The notes beneath the pieces are model-generated. The model was given only the letters and a program-made list of their open reading frames with translations. It was not told the DNA's origin and did no database searches. A DNA stretch of 64,000 bases from Atriophallophorus winterbourni (Eukaryota > Platyhelminthes > Trematoda > Plagiorchiida > Microphallidae). Of this stretch, positions 24,778 through 35,871 are shown one piece after another. Each line of letters opens with the position of its first letter. The stretch's first letter is position 1. The position numbers and the translations under genes were made by a program. The stretch is taken from positions 62,001 to 126,000 of the forward strand of contig JACCGJ010005442.1 of NCBI GenBank assembly GCA_013407085.1, given 5' to 3'.

Positions 24778-24798
24778 CGTCTTCCTGTGGACGTAAAT
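24778..24798 (-). CDS. Class G micro-exon (LRPQED)
   Basis: Acceptor cactttatttttag, donor gtaatttt, 21 nt, phase 1-1, peptide LRPQED. Confidence 0.75.
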
Positions 24799-25022
24799 CT
24801 AAAAATAAAGTGGAAAATGCCGGTTTTAATTAATTTAACTTTAAACTGTGTTAACCATTTTTTATCGATTATCGAGTTGCATAATAGGGATATCTACAGT
24901 CAAAGAGGCGCAATATTCACATTATTTCAATTCGCATATTAATTTTTTATGCAAACGAATAACTAAATAAATATTAATGTTTCATTTGAAAAAGAGCTTT
25001 TGTATGTACGCTGGTAATTAAC

Positions 25023-25047
25023 CTTCCTGCAATGTACCCGCATGCAC
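25023..25047 (-). pseudogene. Decayed class C micro-exon (25 nt)
   Basis: Splice dinucleotides remain, but an 11-base deletion leaves 25 nt, which would shift the frame. Confidence 0.5.
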
Positions 25048-25049
25048 CT

Positions 25050-27890
25050 CAAATATTCCAGAGAATTTTTATGTTTATCACTTTGTCAAAAGGACATCAT
25101 TTAATACCTTGTAAATTCCTCAATGTTACTGAGATGTACTTACAATTACCTGTCGCTGCAATACGAATCGACTGTCATGTTGATCATGTTTCCTTGAAAA
25201 TTAACGAAAGCTATATCTTTTAGATTGATCCTTGATACAGTTTTCTAGTTTTCATATTTACACTATATAAATCACCAAGTTTGAATAGTGTTAACATTGT
25301 TTGCAGGTTTATCTGTTATGTATAAAATTTGAAATGAAAAACTAGGTTCAGCTCTTCATTTCATGGTAGAATTAAACAATGTCTGCAGAATAATTTGACA
25401 AGAAAGAAGCATTTTGAAAACGTCATGTAAAAAAATATTTATAATGTGCTTTTTAATGTGTCTTCTGCGTGATGCTTTTAATTGGATTTACCCTAAAGTC
25501 CTCGAAGAGTTTCATTTAGGAGGAACAAAAATATTATTTGCTTATTTTATTATAAATTAGACATATATAGAAAAGTGCAAAATAAGGATGATTGGTGTTT
25601 AATTCTTTTACCCAGTTATCAACATTCATGTGAAGTTCATGTTTTGATGTGGAATGACAGGGTGAGCGCATAACTCGTGAAACATAAATATGAAACATCT
25701 TCGAGACCAGACGAGATAATTCGAATGCTGCTGGAAACCTGTCACTCGTTATTCTCTGAACATTTTCAGTTATATTTTTAAACATGCTCGAAGCGTGAAT
25801 GGAACCGAACGACTTGGCGCTAAGAGAGATAACACAGTTTTATAAAGGGGTTGCAGTTCAGCTAATAAGCGTTCAAGGCCGGTGATCTGCTCTCTACGGC
25901 ATAAAAATGTTTGGGCAAATAATAACTGCTAAAATTGTGATATATATAGAACCGAATGGATTTCTGTCAATTGCATGAAGTAGATTTCACTGAATTCGTT
26001 TTTTTTCTAACAAAATTGAATTAGCGATTAGAGGTTTGATATAGATGCATCGGGCATTTGTCATTCATGTTTCCTCTACACTCCTGAAGCATCCCGATTG
26101 AACAAGATTCAGAAACATTTTTTGGCGTGTTAGCCGCCTTACGCTAATTTTGAACATGGATGAGAAGCATGGTATAGTTGGGGAGAAATATGAATATATA
26201 CGTGATTACTTCAGTAACAGACACATCGGAGTTCGTGTCGATGGCCCACTATTGAGGCGAACCGACCAGTTTAGCGTTGTTTCCCAAGGACTGGAGCTTG
26301 TACCAATAACGTTACTAATGAAAATTAATGATTTGTCAATACCGAATGAAATTAAGTCGGATATGTCTGCTGATGGTTAAATTATATGAATACGCATGAA
26401 CAATGACGAGGACATTTTCTGCTACCAAACACCATAATTGCATTATAACACTAAACATCAGAACCTGAGCTGCCTTTGAAACCGCATAAATTTAAAACAC
26501 GCTGATCGACAGCGGTCCTGGTTTTGCTTACCAATACCATCTCCGAGACCGAATTATCGAGTGCACAACCAAAGCAAATTCATAGAGTTTACGATTAGTT
26601 GCGGTTTAAGAAATGGTCTTTAATGAGGAGTCGTGTGGCAAAACTGATTGTTATGTCAGGAGGATATTTTGTAGATGTTAAACAGGTTTTTCATATCTTG
26701 ATGAACACTTTTATATACCATGTTCGAGACAATGCTGTCGAACGCTAAATACAATGGTTCCAGAAATATATCATAATTATGGATTAGCTTATATTACATT
26801 GCTTCTATGCTTGTACATGGTTTTTCAAATAAGCCATATGTCTAGCAACTCAGATGACTGGACCTCAGGTCGCTTTCACCCGTTGGATTATTTCTTTCAC
26901 ATTTGAACGTCTAGCATGTTTGAAATAACACACGCAAACTGTACTTCAGCTGAAAATGTTACTCGCTGCGTGCGAGTTCCCACTGAAATTTTCGATTTGC
27001 TGATTTGGTAAGCTCGAGCAATATTAATAAACTATCCCGATGATGGGGTTCACTCATTATTTCGACCTCTATTTCGACTCTATTTTTCTTGTAATAGTAA
27101 TTGTTTTTTTTCAAACCTAAATCTCAAATCTTGCATCTAGAAGATGTCACAATAATTGCTTCAATAAAATAGATGTAACATGTATACCGAGCAAGTTGTA
27201 TTAGGGTTTAGTTGCGTAATATTTAGCGGAATGTTAAAGTTTATTGAACATTTATTTGTATTTGGTTTTCGTTAGATTCATGCTGCAATCTCAACCATCG
27301 AAGTATGGTCAGATGATTTTATGATCGTGTTCATCATCAGATATTGAGTTCAATATGATGATTGTATTCTACCGAGCGTTTGGAAACAGGGGGCATAATA
27401 TCATAGTATTAGGTTCCAATATTCGATAAAAAGTTGATGGTTTAATTTTTATATTTTTTGTCATAATCTGCCAACATGAATTTGACGATTTCGCTTGTGT
27501 ACCTGATTGCAATCATTTGAAAATATTCACAATCGGGAATTCAGTTATCGTTTAATAGACACCAATATCAAAATAGTATAATATACCCAAAACAGGACAT
27601 AATTTAATAACTTGTAACATCCTGAATGTCACTTTGATATACCTATAACTACCCGTCGCTAAATTATGCTTCGAAGATTATCTAACAAATGTTTTTTTGA
27701 GAAAAATCGAAAGCTTCGTGTTCTATATGAGTCATTGACAAACATTACTAGTTTTCTTATTTACACTTTATTTCTCACCAAGTTTAAATAGTGTTAGCAT
27801 TTATTGCACATTTATTAGTCATGTATAAAATTTTAAATGAAAAACCTAGGTTAACCTATTTATTTTTGAGTAGAATTAAACAATGTCTGC
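25050..27890. other. Intronic stretch with LINE relic only
   Basis: Apart from the LINE RT relic at 26150-26400 and cassette remnants from 26.9 kb (matching 7.85-8.85 kb), nothing coding is seen. Confidence 0.5.
26150..26400 (+). pseudogene. LINE reverse-transcriptase fragment
   Basis: The plus-strand frame reads YEYIRDYFSNRHIGVRVDG, then SVVSQGLELVPITLLMKINDL and KSDMSADG. This is the layout of the LINE RT region leading to motif C, with the YADD box changed to SADG. It is a relic. A more decayed copy occurs in each 2.83-kb unit (about 2510-2660, 11965-12105, 14805-14930). Confidence 0.6.
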
Positions 27891-27894
27891 TTAC

Positions 27895-27936
27895 GTGGTG
27901 TGACTTTATCATCAGTAGGACGCGTGTATTCGTCCC
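27895..27936 (-). CDS. Class B micro-exon, 42-nt form (DEYTRPTDDKVTP)
   Basis: Excellent acceptor attgttttttcag and donor gtaagcag, 42 nt, phase 1-1. Peptide DEYTRPTDDKVTP. It is duplicated at 31365 and 34650. Confidence 0.8.
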
Positions 27937-28016
27937 CTGAAAAAACAATTCTATTTTGGAATCCCCGAAAAAAATGGATTCAAAAGAAAATACTGTTATT
28001 TATTCTGAAAACGTAC

Positions 28017-28037
28017 CGCCCTGCGTAAAAACGGAAC
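28017..28037 (-). CDS. Class G micro-exon (SVFTQG)
   Basis: Acceptor aactttgtttgtag, donor gtacgttt, 21 nt, phase 1-1, peptide SVFTQG. Confidence 0.75.
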
Positions 28038-28256
28038 CTACAAACAAAGTTCAACATGGTGGTTTTATGATTTAACGTCGGACTGTGTGAACTAGATTTT
28101 ATCGAGTAGCGAATTGCATAATATTGTAACCAAACTTTCATGTTTATTTGTATAAGCATATTATTGTTGTGAGCATAAGTATAACCAAATAAAGATTAGT
28201 ATCATTATTCATGCTCCATTTGAAAACAGCGTTTATATGTACGTTGCTAAATTTAG

Positions 28257-28292
28257 CTTTCTGCAATGAACTCGTGAATTGTTAGCTTGCAT
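28257..28292 (-). pseudogene. Decayed class C micro-exon
   Basis: 36 nt and acceptor tatttcag intact, but phase 1 meets TAA at the third full codon and the donor GT is CT. Confidence 0.55.
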
Positions 28293-28376
28293 CTGAAATA
28301 TTACAGTGATTTTCTATATTTGTCACTTATAAAGCGTTTCGGTTAAGTATCACACGTTAATATGCAATGTTGTTAC

Positions 28377-28980
28377 AAAGATTTCTGCAGTGTTCCATTT
28401 TGAGGCACATAACGCTCTCACTCACACACTCACTCAGTCCTCTTCATGCCGTTGGCCACATGAGGCGAAGAAAACTTCACGCCAGTGCCGCTGCTTCCGT
28501 TGCCGTCTGCACCGTGAATCCTTGTGCATGTAGTTCGCGTTTCAACGTTCTGCGACAAGTTTCCTTGGGCTGTCCCATTTTTCGTTTACCTTGCGGACGC
28601 CAGTGAATGGCTACCTTCATATGCGAACTGTGCTCCATCCTGCAGACATGACCGAACCATCTCCACCGTCGTCTTTTGACTACGGTGTATACCACCTCCA
28701 GACCACATTTTCTTAGGAGCTGTTCATTCGAAATAGTGTGTAGCCGAAAATTCGTCGGATCCTTCTCAAGCACTTAGTTTGAAACACGTTCATTCTGCGC
28801 TCAATGGCAGCGGTCATCTTCCAGCATTATGGTGCATACAGCAACACACTCAGAACGTTGATCTTGAAGAGTCTGATCTTCGTGTTAATGTTGAGAGCGG
28901 AGGATTTCCAAATGGGGCTAGCAACTCTATCCCGTAAGAGCTATATTGCTACGGGAACATAACGCTTTACGTAAATAGAA
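28377..28980 (-). pseudogene. Class D micro-exon split by an RTE insertion
   Basis: Class D sequence at 28377-28416 and 28967-28980 is separated by an RTE fragment with target-site duplication acataacgct. Donor gtaacaac and acceptor ttttccaag remain. The phase-1 frame also has TAA, so the exon was lost or has decayed since. Confidence 0.6.
28417..28956 (-). mobile_element. RTE-type LINE 3' fragment
   Basis: The minus frame reads WRWFGHVCRMEHSSH and WRPQGKRKMGQPKETCRR, the usual C-terminal signature of RTE-clade RT proteins, preceded by a degraded RT region. The 3' end is a short tandem run (plus strand ctcactcacacactcactca), typical of RTE tails. Flanked by acataacgct on both sides (28407-28416 and 28957-28966), a target-site duplication. 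5' truncated, about 540 bp, with no active domain. Confidence 0.75.
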
Positions 28981-29009
28981 CTTGGAAAATCGCAAAATGC
29001 AGCGTTTAC

Positions 29010-29060
29010 GATTTAGATAAAATGTTCTCGGTTTCACATCGTTTTTGTTTTTAACACTAG
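29010..29060 (-). CDS. Class E micro-exon (SVKNKNDVKPRTFYLN)
   Basis: Acceptor aaaatcaaaag, donor gtaaacgc, 51 nt, phase 1-1, open, peptide SVKNKNDVKPRTFYLN. Identical at 32480. Confidence 0.6.
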
Positions 29061-29433
29061 CTTTTGATTTTCCAATCAACGCACATTTTCTCTCATCTTT
29101 CGACCACAGTTTATGTGTTTACAATGAATCCTTCATATATCAGATATTCTCTAAAAAGCATCTGTTCATTAATAAATAATTCTATATAAATATTCAGTTG
29201 ATTCTTGTGTCTCACACATTCATTCATTATTTCTGTCACCAATACAAAATAGTTTTTGATTCAGGGTTGCATTTAATTTTGTTCCGCTCAACTCCTAGAA
29301 GATTTATCGACGATTAAACTTCGAAAATGTAATTTCATTGGAAAATAAATTGATACGGATTCAGCATATTAAAAACGCCACGTGCAAAATATTTATAATG
29401 TTTTTTTAATGTGTCTTCATCGCGATGCTTCTA

Positions 29434-29519
29434 ATATATATATATATATAGATATATATATATATATATATATATATAATAATATATCTATATATATATA
29501 TATATACTATATATATATC
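29434..29519. repeat. TA microsatellite
   Basis: Interrupted (TA)n tract; the equivalent tract in the tandem copy is at 32905-32957. Confidence 0.9.
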
Positions 29520-29663
29520 AACATCTTTTCACATGTTTCAACGTGACCTAATATTTTGTTACCAATCATGATTGTTATGAAGTTTGAATAATTTGTCATA
29601 TATATAAAACTATGAACACATATTTGTTAGTGATAGATAGGACGAATATTATTCATAACCCAC

Positions 29664-29687
29664 CGCTAGATGATGCTCGATTTCCAC
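29664..29687 (-). CDS. Class A micro-exon (GNRASSS)
   Basis: 24 nt, phase 1-1, acceptor aaaacaacag, donor gtgggtta. Peptide GNRASSS, Ser-rich rather than Pro-rich; relatives at 35848 and 53621. Confidence 0.68.
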
Positions 29688-31364
29688 CTGTTGTTTTGTT
29701 AATATTGTAAAATAATGATATGTTTTATTAAGTCAAATTCGGTTGATGTTTATGTTTTTGTTGGCTGATATATAAAGTTGTGTAAATTTAATTTAAAACT
29801 TAGCCGTGCGATAACGTTTATAAATAAGGAAACTGAACATATTATCTTTTGTTGTTTTTGGGACAATAATTTATTTTAAGTCGAATTCAAATGTTCCAGC
29901 ATATTCAAGAACAGAATGTTTTAGAATTTAATGTTCGTATCCTAAGCGAAACTTTGAAAGCTTAATATCTAACGAAATTATGTTTCACTGCAATTGGAAT
30001 CAGTAATGTTGATTTTAATGCAAATTCAAGATATATTGTTGAACTGAAATTATCAGGATTTTAATTTCGTCTCCAATAGAAAAATTCGAAAGCTTAATTT
30101 CTAGCAAAGTTATGTTTTATGTAAATTGGATTGAATAATGTAGATTTTAATGCATAGGAAGATATCATGTTTTTTCAAACTTTTTGCATCGATATCAATA
30201 TATTTCATATCTCTTTGGCAAACGACATTATACCGCCAGTGCGATCTGTCAAATTGACTGCTTGCTTGACGTAAAAATATTGTTTGAAAGGCGCAGCATC
30301 CAATTATGAATGCACGGTGTTTTCAAAAAAATTATATATTTATTTATTATAGGCTTGAAAACGATCGTTTTAAAATGTTTTATATTGCAGTGTGATATTC
30401 AATATCAGAAAAAAAGTTATCCAAGATTTCCAGTTGCCTCTGTTTTGTCGGATTCACCACAATTAGAAGATATTATGTTGACTCTGCAACAAGAGAAGTT
30501 ATAAAATTCCTGGGGTTCATGCCTTCATGATTTCGACTGCATTTGCTGAATCATGTTAACACATTGGTAATCTATGAATAGAGATTTATGCCCAAGATTT
30601 CACTTCCAAAAGTAAGCCACAATATTGGCGTCAGGAATATAGATGCAACATGTGTAATTAGCAAGTTGTATTGGGGTTTAGATGAGTCATATTTAGCGAA
30701 ATGTGTAAGGTAATTGAACAATGCTTGATTGTCAGATATCCTCAAATTTATGCGTTAATTTCAATCATGAATTCATGTTTAGTTGATTTTATGATCGTGT
30801 TCATCATCAGATATTGAGTTCAATATGATGATTGCATGTTACCCAGCGTTTGAATACAGGGGGCATAATATGATAGTATGAAGTTCCAATATTCGATTAA
30901 AAATTGGTGGTTCAACTTTTATATTTTTTGTCATAATCTGCAACATCAATTTGACGATTTTGCTTGTGTACCTGATTGCAATCATTTGAAAATATTGACA
31001 ATCGGAAATTCAGTTATCGTTTAAAGGACACCAATATCAAAATAGTATAATATACCCAAAACAGGACATAATTTAATAACTTGTAACATCCTGAATGTCA
31101 CTTTGATGTACCTATAACTACCCGTCGCTAAATTATGCTTCGAAGTTTATGTAAAAAATGTTTTTTTGAGAAAAAATCGAAAGCTTCGTGTTCTATATGA
31201 GTCATTGACAAACATTACTAGTTTTCTTATTTACACTTTATTTCTCACCAAGTTTAAATAGTGTTAGCATTTATTGCACATTTATTAGTTATGTATAAAA
31301 TTTTAAATGAAAAACCTAGGTTAACCTCTTTATTTTTGAGTAGAATTAAACAATGTCTGCTTAC

Positions 31365-31406
31365 GTGGTGTGACTTTATCATCAGTAGGACGCGTGTATT
31401 CGTCCC
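31365..31406 (-). CDS. Class B micro-exon, 42-nt form (DEYTRPTDDKVTP)
   Basis: Second copy from the 3.4-kb tandem duplication, with exon and splice signals identical to 27895-27936. Confidence 0.8.
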
Positions 31407-31486
31407 CTGAAAAAACAATTCTATTTTGGAATCCCCGAAAAAAATGGATTCAAAAGAAAATACTGTTATTTATTCTGAAAACGTAC

Positions 31487-31507
31487 CGCCCTGCGTAAAA
31501 ACGGAAC
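31487..31507 (-). CDS. Class G micro-exon (SVFTQG)
   Basis: Identical to 28017-28037, second copy of the tandem duplication; 21 nt, phase 1-1. Confidence 0.75.
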
Positions 31508-31726
31508 CTACAAACAAAGTTCAACATGGTGGTTTTATGATTTAACGTCGGACTGTGTGAACTAGATTTTATCGAGTAGCGAATTGCATAATATTGTAAC
31601 CAAACTTTCATGTTTATTTGTATAAGCATATTATTGTTGTGAGCATAAGTATAACCAAATAAAGATTAGTATCATTATTCATGCTCCATTTGAAAACAGC
31701 GTTTATATGTACGTTGCTAAATTTAG

Positions 31727-31762
31727 CTTTCTGCAATGAACTCGTGAATTGTTAGCTTGCAT
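31727..31762 (-). pseudogene. Decayed class C micro-exon
   Basis: Duplicate of 28257-28292 with the same TAA and lost donor. Confidence 0.55.
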
Positions 31763-31846
31763 CTGAAATATTACAGTGATTTGCTATATTTGTCACTTAT
31801 AAAGCGTTTCGGTTAAGTATCACACGTTAATATGCAATGTTGTTAC

Positions 31847-32450
31847 AAAGATTTCTGCAGTGTTCCATTTTGAGGCACATAACGCTCTCACTCACACACT
31901 CACTCAGTCCTCTCCATGACGGGTGGCACATGAGGCGAAGAAAACTTTACGCCAGTGCCGCTGCTTCCGTTGCCGTCTGCACCGTGAATCCTTGTGCATT
32001 TAGTTCGCGTTTCAACATTCTGCGACAAGTTTCCTTGGGCTGTCCCATTTTTCGTTTACCTTTCGGACGCCAGTGAATGGCTACCTTGGTATGCGAACTG
32101 TGATCCATCCTGCACACATGACCGAACCATCTCCACCGTCGTCTTTTGACTACGGTGTATACCACCTCCAGACCACATTTTCTTAGGAGCTGTTCATTCG
32201 AAATAGTGTGTAGCCAAAAATCCGTCGGATCCTTCTCAAGCACTTAGTTTGAAATACGGTCATTCTGCGCTTAATGGCAGCGGTCGTCTTCCAGCATTAT
32301 GGTGCATACAGCAACACACTCAGAACGTTGATCTTGAAGAGTCTGATCTTCGTGTTAATGTTGAGAGCGGAGGATTTCCAAATGGGGCTAGCAACTCTAT
32401 CCCGTAAGAGCTATATTGCTACGGGAACATAACGCTTTACGTAAATAGAA
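31847..32450 (-). pseudogene. Class D micro-exon split by RTE (duplicate copy)
   Basis: Same insertion and acataacgct target duplication as in 28377-28980, so the RTE entered before the 3.4-kb tandem duplication. Confidence 0.6.
31887..32426 (-). mobile_element. RTE-type LINE 3' fragment (duplicate)
   Basis: Same element, same insertion point and flanking acataacgct as 28417-28956, differing by scattered substitutions. Carried by the tandem duplication rather than inserted twice. Confidence 0.75.
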
Positions 32451-32479
32451 CTTGGAAAATCGCAAAATGCAGCGTTTAC

Positions 32480-32530
32480 GATTTAGATAAAATGTTCTCG
32501 GTTTCACATCGTTTTTGTTTTTAACACTAG
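32480..32530 (-). CDS. Class E micro-exon (SVKNKNDVKPRTFYLN)
   Basis: Duplicate of 29010-29060, 51 nt, phase 1-1, donor gtaaacgc. Confidence 0.6.
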
Positions 32531-33085
32531 CTTTTGATTTTCCAATCAACGCACATTTTCTCTCATCTTTCGACCACAGTTTATGTGTTTACAATGAATC
32601 CTTCATATATCAGATATTCTCTAAAAAGCATCTGTTCATTAATAAATAATTCTATATAAATATTCAGTTGATTCTTGTGTCTCACACATTCATTCATTAT
32701 TTCTGTCACCAATACAAAATAGTTTTTGATTCAGGGTTGCATTTAATTTTGTTCCGCTCAACTCCTAGAAGATTTATCGACGATTAAACTTCGAAAATGT
32801 AATTTCATTGGAAAATAAATTGATACGGATTCAGCATATTAAAAACGCCACGTGCAAAATATTTATAATGTTTTTTTAATGTGTCTTCATCGCGATGCTT
32901 CTAATATTAAGATATATATATTATATATCTATATATAGATATATATATATATATAAAACATGTTTCAACGTGACCTAATATTTTGTTACCATCTGATTGT
33001 TTTATGAAGTTGAAAATTTGTCCTATATATAAATATTTGAACACTATTGTTCGTGATAGATAGGAGAATATATTCATAACCCCAC

Positions 33086-33107
33086 CGCTAGATGATGCTC
33101 GATTTCA
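33086..33107 (-). pseudogene. Class A micro-exon reduced to 22 nt
   Basis: Aligned to 29664-29687 but two bases shorter, so out of frame. The surrounding 250 bases carry many single-base indels, which may be consensus error rather than real decay. Confidence 0.4.
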
Positions 33108-34649
33108 CTGTTGTTTTGTATATTTGTAAAAAATGCTATGTTTTATTAAGTCAATTCGGTTGTGTTTTGTTTTTGTTGGCTGATAAACAAAGTTATGTAT
33201 ATTTGATTGTAAACGTTATCGGTGCCATCACGTGTATAAATAATGAAACTGAACATATTTTCTTTTGTTTTTTTTTGAGATAATAATTTATTTCAAGTCG
33301 AATTCAAATGTTACAGCATATTCAAGAACAGAATTGTTTAGAATTTAATGTTCGTATCCTAAGCGAAACTTTGAAAGCTTAATATCTAACGAAATTATGT
33401 TTCACTGCAATTGGAATCAGTAATGTTGATTTTAATGCATAGGAAGATATCATGTTTTTTCAAACTTTTTGCATCGATATCAATATATTTCATATCTCTT
33501 TGGCAAACGACATTATACCGCCAGTGCGATCTGTCAAATTGACTGCTTGCTTGACGTAAAAATATTGTTTGAAAGGCGCAGCATCCAATTATGAATGCAC
33601 GGTGTTTTCAAAAAAATTATATATTTATTTATTATAGGCTTGAAAACGATCGTTTTAAAATGTTTTATATTGCAGTGTGATATTCAATATCAGAAAAAAA
33701 GTTATCCAAGATTTCCAGTTGCCTCTGTTTTGTCGGATTCACCACAATTAGAAGATATTATGTTGACTCTGCAACAAGAGAAGTTATAAAATTCCTGGGG
33801 TTCATGCCTTCATGATTTTGACTGCATTTGCTGAATCATGTTAACACATTGGTAATCTATGAATAGAGATTTATGCCCAAGATTTCACTTCCAAAAGTAA
33901 GCCACAATATTGGCGTCAGGAATATAGATGCAACATGTGTAATTAGCAAGTTGTATTGGGGTTTAGATGAGTCATATTTAGCGAAATGTGTAAGGTAATT
34001 GAACAATGCTTGATTGTCAGATATCCTCAAATTTATGCGTTAATTTCAATCATGAATTCATGTTTAGTTGATTTTATGATCGTGTTCATCATCAGATATT
34101 GAGTTCAATATGATTATTGTATTTTAACGAGCGTTTGAAAACAGGGTGCATAATATGATAGTATTAAGTTCCAATATTCGATTGAAAGTTGGTGGTTTAA
34201 CTTTTATATTTTTTGTCATAATCTGCAACATCAATTTGACGATTTTGCTTGTTTACCTGATTGCAATCATTTACAAATATTAACAATCGGAAATTCAGTT
34301 ATCGTTTAATGGACACCAATATCAAAATAGTATAATATACCTAAAACAGGACATAATTTAAAAAAAATGTAACATCCTGAATGTCACTTTGATGTACCTA
34401 TAATTAACCATCGCTAAATTATGCCTCGAAGATTATCTAAAAAATGTTTTTTCAAGAAACATCGAAAGGTTCGTGTTCTATATGATTCCTTGACAAACAA
34501 TACTAGTTTTCTTATTTACACTTTATTTCTCACCAAGTTTAAATAGTGTTAGCATTTATTGCACATTTATTAGTCATGTATAAAATTTTAAATGAAAAAC
34601 CTAGGTTAACCTATTTATCTTTGAGTAGAATTAAACAATGTCTGCTTAA

Positions 34650-34691
34650 GTGGTGTGACTTTATCATCAGTAGGATTCGTGTATTCGTCCC
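34650..34691 (-). pseudogene. Class B micro-exon with lost donor (DEYTNPTDDKVTP)
   Basis: 42 nt and open, acceptor attgttttttcag intact, donor GT changed to TT (ttaagcag). Confidence 0.6.
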
Positions 34692-34770
34692 CTGAAAAAA
34701 CAATTCTATTTTGGAATCCCGGAAAAAAAGGGATTCAAAGAAAACAGTGTTATTTATTCTAAAAACGTAC

Positions 34771-34791
34771 CGCCATGCGTAAAAACTGAGT
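34771..34791 (-). CDS. Class G micro-exon (SVFTHG)
   Basis: Acceptor cactttgtttgtag, donor gtacgttt, 21 nt, phase 1-1, peptide SVFTHG. Confidence 0.73.
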
Positions 34792-35011
34792 CTACAAACA
34801 AAGTGCAAAATGGTGCTTTTATGATTAAACGCTAGACTGTGTTATCTATCTTTTATCGAGTAGCGAATTGCATAATATTGTAATCGAACTTTAATATTTT
34901 TTTCTTTTAAGCAGAATATTATTGTGAGCATACGTTTAACCGAATAAAGGATAATATCATGATTCATGCTTCATTTAAAAACAGCGTTTATATATGCGTT
35001 GCTTAATTAAG

Positions 35012-35047
35012 CTTCCTGCAATGCACTCGTAAATTGTTAGCTTTTAT
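35012..35047 (-). pseudogene. Decayed class C micro-exon
   Basis: 36 nt, acceptor taatatttcag intact, but TAA at the third full codon and donor CT. Confidence 0.55.
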
Positions 35048-35117
35048 CTGAAATATTACCGAGATATTCTATATTAGTCACTTGTAAATCGTTGCGGTTT
35101 ATTTGCATTGTTGTTAC

Positions 35118-35171
35118 AAGCATTTCTGCCGTGTTCCCTTTCGAGCCACATAACGCTCCACGTGAATAAAA
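35118..35171 (-). CDS. Class D micro-exon (LFTWSVMWLEREHGRNA)
   Basis: Acceptor gcacatttccaag, donor gtaacaac, 54 nt, phase 1-1, peptide LFTWSVMWLEREHGRNA. Introns to the neighbours would be 29 nt (to E) and 70 nt (to C). A second frame is open here too, which lowers certainty. Confidence 0.55.
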
Positions 35172-35200
35172 CTTGGAAATGTGCAAAATGCAGCGCTCAC

Positions 35201-35250
35201 GATTTAGATAAAATGTTTTCGGTTTCACATCGTTTTTTTCCTAGCAATCG
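35201..35250 (-). pseudogene. Class E micro-exon with one-base deletion
   Basis: 50 nt instead of 51, so phase 1 reaches TGA. Donor gtgagcgc and acceptor remain. Confidence 0.5.
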
Positions 35251-35626
35251 CTTTCGATTTTTTTCAATCTATGCTTATTGTTTCTCATATTTCGACTAAA
35301 CTTCATTTGTTTTAATGAATCCTTCATACATCAGATTCTCTAAAAGAGATCTGTTCATTAGTAATTAATTCAACATAGATATTTAGTCAATTCTTTTGTC
35401 TCACTCTTTCATCCATTATTTCTATCACCAATACAGAATAGTTTATAATTCTGGGTTGCTTTTGATTTTGTTAAGCTCGATTCTTATAAGGTTCATCAAC
35501 AATTAAACTTCGAATATGTAATTTCATTGCGAAATAAATTTACACGAAATCAGCGTATTGGAAACGCAACGTGAAAAATAATTATAATATGTATTTTAAT
35601 GTCTTCTTCGCGTTGCTTATAATTGG

Positions 35627-35629
35627 ATT

Positions 35630-35660
<31 letters not shown>

Positions 35661-35661
35661 T

Positions 35662-35697
<36 letters not shown>

Positions 35698-35738
35698 ATA
35701 TATATATGGGTGTGTGTGTGTGGTGTTGTGTGTGTGTT
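35627..35738. repeat. TA and GT microsatellite
   Basis: (TA)n followed by a GT-rich run. It lies between cassette and the class A exon at 35848. Confidence 0.9.
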
Positions 35739-35847
35739 GTGCTACAAAATCATGATTGCTATGAAGTTTGAATTATTTGTCATATATACAAAACTATGTA
35801 CACATAATTGTTAGTGATAAATGGGACAAATAATATTCATAACCCAC

Positions 35848-35871
35848 CGGTAGATGATGCTCGATGTCTAC
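35848..35871 (-). CDS. Class A micro-exon (RHRASST)
   Basis: 24 nt, phase 1-1, acceptor caccaacag, donor gtgggtta; peptide RHRASST. Confidence 0.68.

Larger units (their letters stand above)
27321..30790. repeat. 3.4-kb tandem duplication, copy 1
   Basis: From atgatcgtgt to the next atgatcgtgt at 30791. Holds B, G, decayed C, RTE-split D, E and A exons. Confidence 0.8.
30791..34075. repeat. 3.4-kb tandem duplication, copy 2
   Basis: Near-identical to copy 1 over most of its length, about 185 bp shorter because of a deletion near 33430 and indels around 32.9-33.25 kb. Confidence 0.8.
34076..35630. repeat. 3.4-kb unit, third more diverged copy
   Basis: Continues the series with B (dead donor), G, C, D and E exons but lacks the RTE insertion, so it represents the pre-insertion form. 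Confidence 0.7.

Noticed and set aside
25640..25785. Minus frame RFPAAFELSRLVSKMFHIY, similar to one at 10150-10200
   Set aside because: Similar residues in two places, but other copies (2105, 19400) have stops and no matching splice sites; likely a shared repeat relic.
29220..29260. Short segment after gtgacag (AAATAATGAATGAAT) preceding gtgtgaga as exon class
   Set aside because: The best donor gives 17 nt and a stop; copies at 20590, 35400 and 40060 do not agree.
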